64,000 nt of DNA from Hydrogenedens sp964549105 (lineage in GTDB: Bacteria > Hydrogenedentota > Hydrogenedentia > Hydrogenedentales > Hydrogenedentaceae). The notes below the pieces were generated by a model. That model saw only the letters and a program-made list of their open reading frames with translations. It was not told the DNA's origin and made no database searches. The stretch spans positions 48,540 to 112,539 of the forward strand of contig CAZJTZ010000008.1 in the NCBI GenBank assembly GCA_964549105.1, given 5' to 3'. A program made the position numbers and the translations under genes. Numbering within the stretch: the stretch's first letter is position 1; the number at the start of each line of letters is the position of its first letter. Positions 55,199-64,000 of this stretch are shown piece after piece.

Positions 55199-55345
55199 AT
55201 GGATAAGGAAGCAGTCATTCGTCTGAACATTTTTATAGATGGATTTATCCTTATGCCCAATTATATCCACGGCATAATCGTCATAACCGATGTTCCCAGA
55301 AAATCCAATGTAGGGGTCGTAAGAGGGGGTGTATGGTGGAATTGA
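55199..55345 (+). pseudogene. Remnant of a RAYT (REP-associated Y1/HUH) transposase
   Basis: A 48-codon frame begins MDKEAVIRLNIFIDGFI and continues LMPNYIHGIIVITDV, ending early at RGGVWWN. In RAYT proteins this segment is the metal motif, MPNHIHG with a His-x-His pair. Here the first His is Tyr, so the HUH site is broken. The part before and after is missing; the stop lies at the edge of the first repeat unit. The neighbouring hairpin repeats fit an association of RAYT with palindromic repeats. Confidence 0.65.
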
Positions 55346-55838
55346 CCCCTCTGTCGCTAACGCGACACCTCCCCTTGGGAAGGGGAGGAGTTTTTGATTT
55401 ATATCTATTCATACATTTGAGATGGGGACTGTCTAGAAAGTCTGTTAAAAACTGATACCTCCGTGAACAAATGATACCTCTGCGGTGCCGTCTACGGGGG
55501 TTTCTGATTCAAATTGACCCCTCTGTCGCTAACGCGACACCTCCCCTTGGGAAGGGGAGGAGTTTTTGGTTTATATCTATTCATACATTTGAGATGGGGA
55601 CTGTCTAGAAAGTCTGTAAAAAACTGATACTTCTGTGAACAAATGATACCTTTGCGGTGCCGTCTACGGGGGTGTATGGTGGAATTGACCCCTCTGTCGC
55701 TAACGCGACACCTCCCCTTGGGAAGGGGAGGAGTTTTTGGTTTATATCTATTCATACATTCGAGATGGGGACTGTCTAGAAAGTCTGTAAAAAACTGATA
55801 CTTCTGTAAACAAATGATATCTTTGGGGTGACTACACC
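55325..55838 (+). repeat. Three tandem ~171-bp repeat units with paired hairpins
   Basis: Units start near 55325, 55496 and 55668, spaced 172 and 171 bp. Each contains GTCGC-TAAC-GCGAC and, two bases on, the arms CCTCCCCTT / AAGGGGAGG around GGG (55368-55388, 55540-55560, 55711-55731), then AGTTTTTG. The rest reads GATGGGGACTGTCTAGAAAG, then GTGCCGTCTACGGGGG. The second unit differs most at its left end. The hairpin plus T-run resembles a terminator, and the palindromes resemble REP elements. Confidence 0.85.
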
Positions 55839-55989
55839 TCCTGCTTTTTTATCGGAGAGGGGTGATTTTAGATTATGACAATTTTTTAATGGGGTTTAGT
55901 TTTATAATGGTTCTGTTAACATTTAAATATAAAAAAGTGTGAACGATAGGTAAAATTTTGTATATTTAAACTATTCAATAAAATAGAGT

Positions 55990-56340
55990 ATGAATTGGAA
56001 GATGAAAAAATCTGATGTAAATAATCTGGATTATCCCAATGTTAAGCCTCTGTTAGACAAACGGAAGCAGGTCGTTGTAAAATTAGAGCCTACCCGTGTG
56101 GCAACGATTGTAGGTTTGTTTTTTACGCTTATTGTTTTGGTGATATTTCTTATCATACAATTGAATGGGATAGCCATTGCATTGGGTTCGTTGGTTCTTT
56201 TATGTGCTCTGACTTTTGTAATAACCTACGGAGTAGCGGGAATTTTAACTTATTATGGATTGTGGATTCTTGGGACGACCCAACAACCAGAAGATACTAC
56301 TTCAAAAACAGTAGAAGGAAAACAGACTTCTGAGAAATAA
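55990..56340 (+). CDS. Small two-helix membrane protein of unknown function
   Basis: The 116-residue protein has an N-terminal soluble stretch (DYPNVKPLLDKRKQVVVKLE). Two hydrophobic helices then follow closely (IVGLFFTLIVLVIFLIIQL and ALGSLVLLCALTFVITYGVA). A short Thr/Ser/Lys-rich tail closes it. I do not recognise the family. It precedes a parvulin isomerase gene by 29 bp on the same strand and may belong to that transcript. Confidence 0.65.
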   Translation: MNWKMKKSDVNNLDYPNVKPLLDKRKQVVVKLEPTRVATIVGLFFTLIVLVIFLIIQLNGIAIALGSLVLLCALTFVITYGVAGILTYYGLWILGTTQQPEDTTSKTVEGKQTSEK

Positions 56341-56369
56341 CATATAACAAGGATATAAGGATAAGATAT

Positions 56370-57527
56370 ATGTTTCGTAAATTATTTTTGGTAACCTTTG
56401 TCGGGATTACAATTTCATGGTGTTATGCTCAGGCACCGAATCTGGCACGCATGGATATAGTAGAGCGGTCTATCCCGGATGGTCCTGTGGCACTGGTTCT
56501 TGGAACCCCGATATCCCGTGAGGAGTTTCTAACGAGGTATCGTTTGGAGTTGTTAGAATATGCTGCGACAACGGGACAAAAGGACCCGTCAGATGAAGAT
56601 AGAGTGAGAATTGCGGTTCGATGTGTTACGAATCTTGCAGAAAGAGAGGTTTTATATCAAGAGGCATTGAAGCGGAAATATACTGTTTCAGAAGAGGAAG
56701 TAAAGAAGACGGTTGATGAGTATATTAAAAGTATTCAGGAAGAAGCCCGTTCTGCGGGTAAAAATCTACCGACTGTTGAGGAGATACTCAAAGCAAGAGG
56801 GGATACCATAGAAACTTTTCGTGAAAGGACGCGGAAAAATTTATTGTTAAATAAACTGAAACAAGCCATGGCAAATGAGAATAAGATTACTGTTTCAGAT
56901 GAAGAAGCCAGGAAGTTTTATGATGAAAATCCGGGTTTGTTTATGAAACCTTCGCGAGTGCACCTGCAACAGATTTTTCTACAACCGAAACCAAATGCCA
57001 AAACTGCCGATGAAACGGCCTGGAAAGAAGCACAAAAAGAGATAGAGAAAGCATTGGCACGAATACGGGCAGGTGAAAGTTTTGAGGCAGTTGCTCGTTC
57101 TGTATCTGAGGCACCTGGCAAAGATAAAGGTGGAGATATGGGCTGGTTACCCGTAGAGGCATTGCCTCCTTTTGTAAAGGAAGTTCTACCTACTATGAAG
57201 CCGGGGGATTTGAGTCCTGCTCTGAAAAGTCCAATGGGTTGGCATTTGTTTAAGTTAGTGGAACGCGAATCGGAAGAAAAAGTTACTTATGAACAAGTTA
57301 AGGATAATATAAAAAATATGCTGTTGGACCAGAAGGTAGATGAGAAACTTTTTGAATTTTGTAGACCCTACTTGAATGACCCGGAAAAGGCAAAGTTTTT
57401 TATTGCTTTTGATTCAATATTAAAAAATCTACCAGAATCGGATAGTAAGACAACTGTTCAGAAAAGCAACCCAAATCCGAAACCTTCTCAAAGTGTGACA
57501 ACACCGAAGGCAAAGAAAAATAAGTAA
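56370..57527 (+). CDS. Exported parvulin-type peptidyl-prolyl isomerase (SurA/PpiC-like)
   Basis: The signal peptide MFRKLFLVTFVGITISWCYA leads into a SurA-N-like helical chaperone region (residues ~25-190). The parvulin domain (about 190-310) contains VHLQQIFLQPK, GGDMGWLPVEALPPFVKEVL, and SPMGWHLFKLVERE. These domains speed proline isomerisation and help fold periplasmic and outer-membrane proteins. A lysine/serine/proline-rich tail follows. AAGGATAAG precedes the ATG. The stop overlaps the next gene's ATG by one base, so the two are co-translated. Confidence 0.9.
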   Translation: MFRKLFLVTFVGITISWCYAQAPNLARMDIVERSIPDGPVALVLGTPISREEFLTRYRLELLEYAATTGQKDPSDEDRVRIAVRCVTNLAEREVLYQEALKRKYTVSEEEVKKTVDEYIKSIQEEARSAGKNLPTVEEILKARGDTIETFRERTRKNLLLNKLKQAMANENKITVSDEEARKFYDENPGLFMKPSRVHLQQIFLQPKPNAKTADETAWKEAQKEIEKALARIRAGESFEAVARSVSEAPGKDKGGDMGWLPVEALPPFVKEVLPTMKPGDLSPALKSPMGWHLFKLVERESEEKVTYEQVKDNIKNMLLDQKVDEKLFEFCRPYLNDPEKAKFFIAFDSILKNLPESDSKTTVQKSNPNPKPSQSVTTPKAKKNK

Positions 57528-59440
57528 TGGGGTTTATCGCAACATTTTTAACTTTTATTTTATTGCCCCTATATATTTCGTTTGCAGATAGTCCTTATGT
57601 CCTCCCGTTGAACGGAGACCTTTATGCTACTTCCTCTTTTGGTGAATACAGAGAGGGTCGTTTCCATGCGGGAGTGGATTATCGAGCAAGTATGGGCACA
57701 CCTGTCTATGCTATAGATGATGGATATGTAGCCCGTCTTCGTTGTGGGCCGTGGGGATATGGTCGTGTTTTATATATTCAGTTTCGTTCTGGAATTATGG
57801 GTGTCTATGGGCATTTACATTCCTTTGCTGAGCCGTATCAATCTTACCTGCACAGGAGTCAACATCAAAAGCAATCGTTTTCAGTAGACCTGACTTTGAA
57901 AGAGGACGAACTCCCTGTCAAGAAGGGTTCTATCATTGCCTACACAGGGCAATCCGGGACAAAAGCACCCCACCTCCATTTTGAACTTCGTTCGAAAGAT
58001 GGTATTACCTGTCTTAATCCGTGGGAATATGGTTTCCACTGGATTGACAAAAATAGCCCGCAAATATCATCATTACTTGTTGTGCCCGGAGATACGAATA
58101 CCACCATCAATGGACACTGTCTCCCTGTGGAAGTCCCTATCTCCGATAAAACATCGTTCCCTGTAATTATCCATGCTAAGGGGATATTAGGCTTTGGCGT
58201 GAATACGATTGACCCGGAGTCCACAAGTTGTAAACTGGGTCCCTATCGTATATCTCTGGCAACTTCCGCATCTGTTTCGGCAATGGTCCAGCAGGACTGC
58301 ATAGACTACAACACTTATCGAGACGCCGCAGTTGCCTTCTATCCTTACATTCCCCGTCCTGTATATTGGGTCTTATGGCAGTGGCAGGGAAATCGTTCGC
58401 CAAATTATCGGCAAGCAAAAAACGGTTGGCTTTTGGTAGATGATGATGAACATGTAAAAATAGAAGTTGAAGATTTTAGCGGACAAAAATCGGAAGTTCC
58501 TGTTTACATCTCTACACAAGATACAGAAAGTCAGTATCAAAAAAATTTAGAGAAGAAGTCGGGCGTATTTGTTCATTACTTGCCTCAATTTCTTGTGTTA
58601 GAAATTGCACTACCTTCTGGAAATAATGACAAAGAGCCTTCTGTTTCTTATATTTCAGAACAGGAGGGGAGGAGTATTTCATTAACCCCTGTTCAGCGTT
58701 CGGCTAATGTTTATGAAGTTCCCTGGCAACCATCTGTATCTGGAAGATATACATTTAAAATATCGCATTCTTCATTGCCTCTATGGGAAAAAACAATTTA
58801 TGTAATAAAAACAGCAGAATCCGTTAAACCTATTTTGTTAAAAGATATGGAGATTCATATCCCGTCCAATGCTCCTTATGGTGTTTTGTGGCTTTCTATT
58901 TCATCTATGCCAGCGCAGACGGTATCAAAAGGTCTAACACGCACCTCCGAAATATGGAAAATAGAACCTTTTAATATGCCTATGGCTGAATCTGTGCAAC
59001 TTAAAATGCGGATTGCAGAAAATACTCAATATAAAGAGCGTGTTTCCCTATATCGTAAAACAGGTTCTTCTTGGTCTCGGGTTGAATCTAAAAAAGATGG
59101 TGATTTTATAATAGGTTCTGTGACGGATTGGGGCATTTTCGCACTTCTAAGAGATGACGCATCTCCAGAAATTACAAATATTACCCTTACCCAGAGTGCA
59201 AAAAAACCAACGCACCGACCTGCTATATCCTGTTCCATCTCGGACATAGGCAGTGGTATCGTCAAAGCAGAGATATATTGCAATCAGAAATGGCTATTAG
59301 CCGAATATGATGGTCCCCGGGGAACATTGCGTTGGGAACAGGATGAAGATTTACCCACAGGGACACATACCATAACATTTTCGGTTTCGGATTATGCAGG
59401 ACTGACAAAAAAAGAAGTCAGGACAATAACTGTGCCATAA
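57527..59440 (+). CDS. M23-type metallopeptidase (LytM/peptidoglycan endopeptidase-like), exported
   Basis: A signal peptide (FIATFLTFILLPLYISFADS) opens the protein. The M23 domain (residues ~25-190) shows FHAGVDYRASMGTPVYAIDD with the first zinc His/Asp pair, and APHLHFELR with the His-x-His pair near residue 150. An extended beta-rich C-terminal region (about 450 residues) follows. It includes a final Big/FN3-like fold (SCSISDIGSGIVKAEIYCNQ). The zinc site looks intact, so an active wall hydrolase is likely. The TAATG overlap with the upstream isomerase gene suggests joint expression. Confidence 0.88.
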   Translation: MGFIATFLTFILLPLYISFADSPYVLPLNGDLYATSSFGEYREGRFHAGVDYRASMGTPVYAIDDGYVARLRCGPWGYGRVLYIQFRSGIMGVYGHLHSFAEPYQSYLHRSQHQKQSFSVDLTLKEDELPVKKGSIIAYTGQSGTKAPHLHFELRSKDGITCLNPWEYGFHWIDKNSPQISSLLVVPGDTNTTINGHCLPVEVPISDKTSFPVIIHAKGILGFGVNTIDPESTSCKLGPYRISLATSASVSAMVQQDCIDYNTYRDAAVAFYPYIPRPVYWVLWQWQGNRSPNYRQAKNGWLLVDDDEHVKIEVEDFSGQKSEVPVYISTQDTESQYQKNLEKKSGVFVHYLPQFLVLEIALPSGNNDKEPSVSYISEQEGRSISLTPVQRSANVYEVPWQPSVSGRYTFKISHSSLPLWEKTIYVIKTAESVKPILLKDMEIHIPSNAPYGVLWLSISSMPAQTVSKGLTRTSEIWKIEPFNMPMAESVQLKMRIAENTQYKERVSLYRKTGSSWSRVESKKDGDFIIGSVTDWGIFALLRDDASPEITNITLTQSAKKPTHRPAISCSISDIGSGIVKAEIYCNQKWLLAEYDGPRGTLRWEQDEDLPTGTHTITFSVSDYAGLTKKEVRTITVP

Positions 59441-59480
59441 TAAGGAGACACAGTTGCAAACAAACCAAAGGAGTGCTGAC

Positions 59481-60506
59481 ATGATACTTGTTACAGGTGG
59501 TTCAGGTTATATTGGTAGTGTGGCAGTTCGTGAACTTTTGAATAATGGTTTTGCAGTCCGTGTAGTGGATAAGTTTTTGTTTGGAGACGATGGTTTAGAA
59601 GAAGTGAAAAATAGGATTGAATGTATTCAGGGGGACTTATGTAAATTTGATTCAGCATGGTTGGAAGATGTGGAAGGGGTGATTCATCTGGCAGGGTTGA
59701 GCAATGACCCTATGGCTGAATTTAATCCGGAAGCGAATAGGAGATTGAACACAGAAGCAACAGCCATTTTAGGTGAGCATTGTAAGCGGAGAAAGATTAA
59801 GCGGTTTATTTTTGCTTCCAGTTGTTCTATTTATGACCGTGGTCTTCTGGCAGAGGATATTCTTCAAGATGAAGAAAGTCCCGTAGAACCGCGTGCTGCG
59901 TATGCTGTAAGCAAATATCAGGCGGAACGAGAACTCCTCAAATTGGCAGGACCGGATTTTTGTCCTACAATTTTACGGCAGGGCACAGTTTATGGTTGGA
60001 GTCCGCGTATGAGATATGACCTGGTAGTGAACACCTTCGTAAAGTCAGCCTTTGAAAAGGGGGTATTAATCGTTCACTGCGGTGGAGAGATGTGGAGACC
60101 TTTGATTGATGTAAATGATATAGCCCATGCTTATATTGCTTGCCTTCAAGCAGACATGAAATCAGTGGCAAATCAGATTTTTAACCTGTCCTATAAAAAT
60201 TATCGGATTTTAGAACTTGCCCATTGGGTTCGCAAAGTTTTTCGAGAAAAGGGTATAGATGTGGACATACAGGTAGAATATGGTTCGACGAAAGGTCGGA
60301 GTTATCGCGTAGATACACGAAAGATTGAGCGAGAGATAGGTTTTCGGCCTCAAATCAGCGTAGAAGAAGCCGTTCAAACAATGGTAGATAAAATCCAGAA
60401 TGGCATTCATGCAGACTTCAATAATCCCCGTTATTACAATATCCAATGGGTAGAACTACTTTGCACAGCAGAAAACATCATCAAAAAAACGGGTAGCATA
60501 CTTTAA
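59481..60506 (+). CDS. NAD-dependent epimerase/dehydratase (extended SDR)
   Basis: The Rossmann motif MILVTGGSGYIGSVAVREL begins at the ATG at 59481, which has AAGGAG seven bases before it. An in-frame TTG at 59454 is less likely. The downstream block GVIHLAGLSNDPMAEFNPEA and the active-site triplet Ser-Tyr-Lys are seen in FIFASSCSIYDRGLL and YAVSKYQAEREL. GGEMWRPLIDVNDIAHAYIA is the family's substrate region. It probably converts nucleotide-sugar intermediates (UDP-galactose-epimerase-like or dTDP-type); the exact sugar is unclear. Confidence 0.88.
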   Translation: MILVTGGSGYIGSVAVRELLNNGFAVRVVDKFLFGDDGLEEVKNRIECIQGDLCKFDSAWLEDVEGVIHLAGLSNDPMAEFNPEANRRLNTEATAILGEHCKRRKIKRFIFASSCSIYDRGLLAEDILQDEESPVEPRAAYAVSKYQAERELLKLAGPDFCPTILRQGTVYGWSPRMRYDLVVNTFVKSAFEKGVLIVHCGGEMWRPLIDVNDIAHAYIACLQADMKSVANQIFNLSYKNYRILELAHWVRKVFREKGIDVDIQVEYGSTKGRSYRVDTRKIEREIGFRPQISVEEAVQTMVDKIQNGIHADFNNPRYYNIQWVELLCTAENIIKKTGSIL

Positions 60507-60533
60507 CTATTTTTTTAACTGAATAAAGGCGTA

Positions 60534-63500
60534 TTACTGTTTTTTATTTGCGTCTTCTTCTGTGGGTTCGACAGGCTGCATAGGTTTTTCAGTTGGCTCG
60601 TTCTGTGGAGGAGGACTGGACAAAACCGTCTCAGGCTCATTAGACTGGATTGCCTTTTCTGATGGTTCTTCAGGAGAGGGATGGGGCAAAGTAACTACGG
60701 GTTCATCATCGGAGCGGTCATATTCTATTTTTAGATTAGACTTTTCAACAATACCTTTTACATCGTTCACAAAGGATTCCGGAGCATGATATGCCTTTCT
60801 TATCAACACTTTTCGTTTCCCTTTGTTTTTCTCATTTTCAAGTAATTGGGGCAGTTCTGAAAGGTTTACCTTTTGTCCACCCATAAATACATTTCCATTG
60901 TTTCCAATAGAAATTCGGATTTCGGATTTGCGGTCAGGATAGGCTTGTTCATGGAATCTATCAAAAGCGTTCTTAGATTCATAACGCATATCCTCTGAAA
61001 TTTTATCTTCTGCTCGGGTAAGCATTTCTGCTTCAGGATGTGTGAATTCGTCTACAATCGTTATGGTAATGAAGATAAGCAAATTATTATTTCCAGTTGT
61101 TCGCGAGGGGTTACGAAATAGTTTTCCGAGGAGGGGTATATCCCCGAGTAAGGGAGTTTTTGTTGTAAGTTTTGAACTACGGCTTCTCCGCAGACCGCCC
61201 AAAACCACTGTTTCGCCACTCTGTACGCGGAGTTGTGTTTCTGCATGACGAAGTGTCTTCTCGGGTACCGTAGAAGTCTGGTCGTATGCTTTTATCTCCC
61301 TCATCGTGTAGGAGCTGTCCTCTGCGCTAACATCAAGTAGGATATTGTTCTCTTCAGTGATACGCGGAACAACGGATAAAATTGTGCCGACATCAACAAA
61401 CTCGACCCGATTGTATCCTCCTCCATAACCACCATAGTAGGGATAATTGTTGTAATAAGGATTTGTTGTTGTTCCCGATTGACCCCCGTAATAATATGTG
61501 GGAGTATAACCTGCTGTTCCTGAAATATAGGGTACACGAGTAGCATTCTCGAAGATGGCTTCTTCCCCATCTTGAACTACAACACGAGGCGAGGAAAGAA
61601 TAGTTGCCTTGTCCTGGCTGTCGAGATAGTTTAAAGCGACTGCAAGTTTATTTCCTCCTATAAATCGGTCAATAATAGGTTTTCCTTGCGTATTTTGAAG
61701 TTGAGGTCGTGTAATGTTTCCACTGCTATCCAGAGTTAGCTCACCATATTGAGGAATGGTAGAAGGTATCTGCCCTATACTCATAGATTCACCACTCCCT
61801 GGAGCAGTTGCAATGTCTTTGACCCCGGAACCTCCGTGGATAACGATGGGGACATTTCCTGAGGTGCCGTAGTAGGACCAGTTGATACTTAATGAACGTT
61901 CTATTTCCGTTTTCATTTCTACAATAAACGCTTCAATCAGCACTTGCTTGCGTTTAATATCCCATGCCTTAATTAACTCGTCAATTTCAGCGATACGGCT
62001 GGGTAGAGCCGTAACTGTGATTTGATGTGTCATATCGTCCACAACAATCTGCCCCATATCCGAAGGAACAAGATTTTCAAGTTGGTCTGCAATGAAATCA
62101 ATATCCGCATACTTAATTATCCAGGTCCGAGTTTCAAGTCTGATATCCAATGTTTTGATAAACTCTTCAATACGGGCTAATCGTGATGGCAAATCTGTTA
62201 CAACGATGGCGTTTGTTCTTGTATCCACCTGAACCACTCCCCGCTGTGAAATCATGGATCCTAACGATTCTGCTATATTTTCCACATCTACATACTGGGA
62301 ACTAAAGGTTCTTGTCTCCATCGGAATATCAAGATGCGTAACGACCTCTTCCATTTTCTCCAATGAAGAGGGTATATCCCAGACGAAAATCAGGCTACTT
62401 CGCGTGTCCACCAAAAGACTGCCATTCGGCGATAACATAGGAGTTAAAACAGATTCTACATCAGATACTTCTGCATACTTGATAGTGAAAGTTTTCTTTT
62501 CCAGCGGTATATCTAATTCCTTAACGGTTTTTTCCATCTGTTTCAAATTGTCCTCGATGTCCCAAACATATATAATCCCTGTTCGTGTATCTGTAATCAT
62601 CTTTCCTATACCCGAAAGGAGAGAAGACACAATGGCTTCCATATATGAAATATCTGCATATTTAATCTTAAATTCTTGTGGCTTTAAATCTCCAAAGGTT
62701 TTTATTAACCACTCTTCTTTTGTAAAAACGCGTAAGAAATTTGTATCCTTATCAAATGTATAAAAAATATCATGGAACTTTAAAACTTCTAATGCTTCTT
62801 TAGGTTTTTTCTCAACCAGCCAGAAATTCATCTGTATATCTTTTGCCCCTTCTGAAACAATAATGTTCCAGTTCGTAGCCAGGTGAATGGCTTCTAAGAA
62901 TTCTCCAACGGACATGGGTCCGGGTAAGGTAAGAGGTTCCCCAACATCTGGCACATCTGCATATTCTGGCTTTCTACTGAATAAAATATCGAAGAAACCC
63001 TGAGAGCCTGTTCCTTGTTGTGTAGAGGTTCCGGCTGTTTGACCGATAGTTGATAATAGTCCCTTTAACCCCGGAGCAGAGGTACCTGCACCTCCCGTAG
63101 TACCTGTTGCTCCACCACCGGAAATCATAGATGGCATTCGTGGTCCTGGCGGGGTAGGTGTGCCAGGGGTACCGGTAGTTCCCGGCATTGCTGTAGTAGG
63201 AGAGGTTGTTGAAGTCTTTGCACCTTCCGATTTGGTAGTGGTTCGAGTTATAGTTTTTGTTCCTGAGGTCTTTTCACTTTTGGAAGTTGCTTCTTCTTTC
63301 GGTTTTTCTTCCTTTGGTTTTTCTACCTTTTTCTCTGTTTGACCGGACTCCTGCGTCTGAGTCTTATCTCTGTTTCGTAAAGAAGAGATTCCTTGTTCTG
63401 AAGTATCTCCACCAAAATCAGAAGTCTGGCTATCAAGTTTAAACCGTGTTGATTGACCGCGTACAGAGGAAGAACTTCTTGATGAACCTGTGGAAGGACG

Positions 63501-63611
63501 GGTAACGGGGCTTGTCGGCGATTGCTGTGAAAAGGAAGAAGGGGTGGGCATAAGAAATAAAGATATCAGGCTGTATAGAATAATTTGTTTAAAAAACATA
63601 TTCCAGCCCAT
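60534..63611 (-). CDS. Type II/IV secretion secretin (GspD/PilQ-like) with four N1-type repeats
   Basis: The outer-membrane channel subunit has a signal (MFFKQIILYSLISLFLMP), then a ~190-residue Ser/Thr/Gly/Pro-rich region. An N0-like domain (SVGEFLEAIHLATNWNIIVS) is followed by four tandem N1-type units at about residues 314-552: FKIKYADISYMEA, FTIKYAEVSDVES, FSSQYVDVENIAE and WIIKYADIDFIAD. The secretin core follows (ATILSSPRVVVQDGEEAIF; VQSGETVVLGGLRR; LLGDIPLLGKLF). Inside it is a Gly/Tyr-rich insertion (TPTYYYGGQSG). A charged and Pro-rich tail closes it. I place the start at 63611; a longer form from 63752 overlaps the previous stop as TAATG. Confidence 0.9.
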   Translation of the reverse strand: MGWNMFFKQIILYSLISLFLMPTPSSFSQQSPTSPVTRPSTGSSRSSSSVRGQSTRFKLDSQTSDFGGDTSEQGISSLRNRDKTQTQESGQTEKKVEKPKEEKPKEEATSKSEKTSGTKTITRTTTKSEGAKTSTTSPTTAMPGTTGTPGTPTPPGPRMPSMISGGGATGTTGGAGTSAPGLKGLLSTIGQTAGTSTQQGTGSQGFFDILFSRKPEYADVPDVGEPLTLPGPMSVGEFLEAIHLATNWNIIVSEGAKDIQMNFWLVEKKPKEALEVLKFHDIFYTFDKDTNFLRVFTKEEWLIKTFGDLKPQEFKIKYADISYMEAIVSSLLSGIGKMITDTRTGIIYVWDIEDNLKQMEKTVKELDIPLEKKTFTIKYAEVSDVESVLTPMLSPNGSLLVDTRSSLIFVWDIPSSLEKMEEVVTHLDIPMETRTFSSQYVDVENIAESLGSMISQRGVVQVDTRTNAIVVTDLPSRLARIEEFIKTLDIRLETRTWIIKYADIDFIADQLENLVPSDMGQIVVDDMTHQITVTALPSRIAEIDELIKAWDIKRKQVLIEAFIVEMKTEIERSLSINWSYYGTSGNVPIVIHGGSGVKDIATAPGSGESMSIGQIPSTIPQYGELTLDSSGNITRPQLQNTQGKPIIDRFIGGNKLAVALNYLDSQDKATILSSPRVVVQDGEEAIFENATRVPYISGTAGYTPTYYYGGQSGTTTNPYYNNYPYYGGYGGGYNRVEFVDVGTILSVVPRITEENNILLDVSAEDSSYTMREIKAYDQTSTVPEKTLRHAETQLRVQSGETVVLGGLRRSRSSKLTTKTPLLGDIPLLGKLFRNPSRTTGNNNLLIFITITIVDEFTHPEAEMLTRAEDKISEDMRYESKNAFDRFHEQAYPDRKSEIRISIGNNGNVFMGGQKVNLSELPQLLENEKNKGKRKVLIRKAYHAPESFVNDVKGIVEKSNLKIEYDRSDDEPVVTLPHPSPEEPSEKAIQSNEPETVLSSPPPQNEPTEKPMQPVEPTEEDANKKQ

Positions 63612-63751
63612 CTTTTTATTAATGTATTGAGTTGTTGCTGACTTTGCAAATGGAATCATATTTACACTCATTGTTCGGTACCTTGCCTTCTTTCTATTTT
63701 TTGTTTCGCATGTATGATACACAGAGCAAGCATAAATGCACAAAAGATACA

Positions 63752-64000
63752 TTATTCTCGATTTATAGTATAAGGGATTTCTTGTTTTCCTTCAGCCCAA
63801 TAATAAACAAGTGTTACTGTATTACGGTCAAAGGCTTGAACCTTACAATTTTTTGTAATAGTATCACCGACGCCGACCAACATTCCGCGGGGTTCCTCGG
63901 GTGTAAATATCTTTATCTTTTTCCCAATCTGTTGTCGAGAAGCCTTAACTCCTTGCAATAATTGAGCCACATCGGGTTTCTTCGGGGGTGGGGGTGGAGG
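63752..64000 (-). CDS. Possible GspC/PilP-like secretion accessory protein (5' end outside window)
   Basis: Only the last 82 codons are visible. A proline run (PPPPPKKPDVAQLLQGV) joins to a compact C-terminal domain, GMLVGVGDTITKNCKVQAFD then TVTLVYYWAEGKQEI. The pattern of a 'VGDTI...V...' loop followed by a strand recalls the homology region of GspC and PilP, which link inner membrane to the secretin. The position immediately upstream of the secretin gene supports that. The start lies beyond the window. Confidence 0.55.
   Translation of the reverse strand, partial: PPPPPPKKPDVAQLLQGVKASRQQIGKKIKIFTPEEPRGMLVGVGDTITKNCKVQAFDRNTVTLVYYWAEGKQEIPYTINRE

Noticed and set aside
55492..55755. Minus-strand frame repeating PPLPKGRCRVSDRGVN
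   Set aside because: It is the translation of the tandem 171-bp hairpin repeats and has no start signal; such peptides are spurious products of palindromic repeats.
55325..55838. Possible CRISPR array
   Set aside because: The units are ~171 bp and contiguous with no short spacers of unique sequence; no cas gene is near.

Overview
The window is a moderately AT-rich bacterial chromosome segment with no rRNA or tRNA gene that I could find. Several features fit the PVC / candidate-phylum neighbourhood (Hydrogenedentota-, Sumerlaeota- or Planctomycetes-like). These are a DUF1559-type pseudopilin with an H-X9-DG tail, Tat-exported oxidoreductase and ceramidase-like proteins, GH172- and GH28-type glycosidases, a long Ser/Thr/Gly-rich secretin and an S23-type four-helix-bundle gene. 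This placement is inference from gene content only.

Layout. 1-8445 (minus strand) carries a partial Gfo/Idh/MocA oxidoreductase, a membrane-anchored glycosidase-like protein, a family 2 glycosyltransferase, a ceramidase-like protein and RecG. 8556-12051 holds a C45-type hydrolase, a pseudopilin and NadA. 12173-17531 is a tightly overlapping sufBCDSU operon read leftwards. 17816-23104 (plus strand) has a uronate-isomerase-like protein, a chorismate synthase with altered active-site motifs, and two membrane proteins. 23010-31699 is mostly minus strand: PAP2 phosphatase, DapB, YhhN, a 38-residue membrane peptide, a zinc-ribbon membrane protein, DnaN and a GspE/PilB ATPase. The plus-strand HAD phosphatase lies among them, and DnaA-box clusters flank dnaN on both sides. 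32018-45509 has a NodU-type carbamoyltransferase with SxtJ, thiolase, a GLUG protein, oligoendopeptidase F, GH172, MurG, a lipoprotein, a monooxygenase, an SGNH hydrolase and a GH28-like protein.

45698-54220 is the most striking accessory region. It is a four-gene, translationally coupled unit: a PLD-nuclease/SNF2-helicase, a large Eco57I-type adenine methyltransferase, a small four-helix membrane protein and a DUF4868-like protein. The first pair looks like a restriction-modification module. The second pair looks like a divergent Kiwa (KwaA/KwaB) module fused to it in one operon. Next to it (54400-55840) lies repeat-rich DNA. It holds an S23 four-helix-bundle gene carrying an in-frame 9-bp repeat, a decayed partial copy in which that repeat has expanded, a remnant of a RAYT/Y1 transposase, and three tandem ~171-bp units each with strong hairpins. 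Related 9-bp-periodic tracts lie in intergenic DNA at 9868, 21666 and 31827.

55990-64000 returns to housekeeping-type envelope genes: a parvulin isomerase, an M23 endopeptidase, an SDR epimerase, and a type II/IV secretin preceded by the end of a GspC/PilP-like gene. Together with the GspE/PilB ATPase and the pseudopilin these imply a type II secretion or type IV pilus apparatus.
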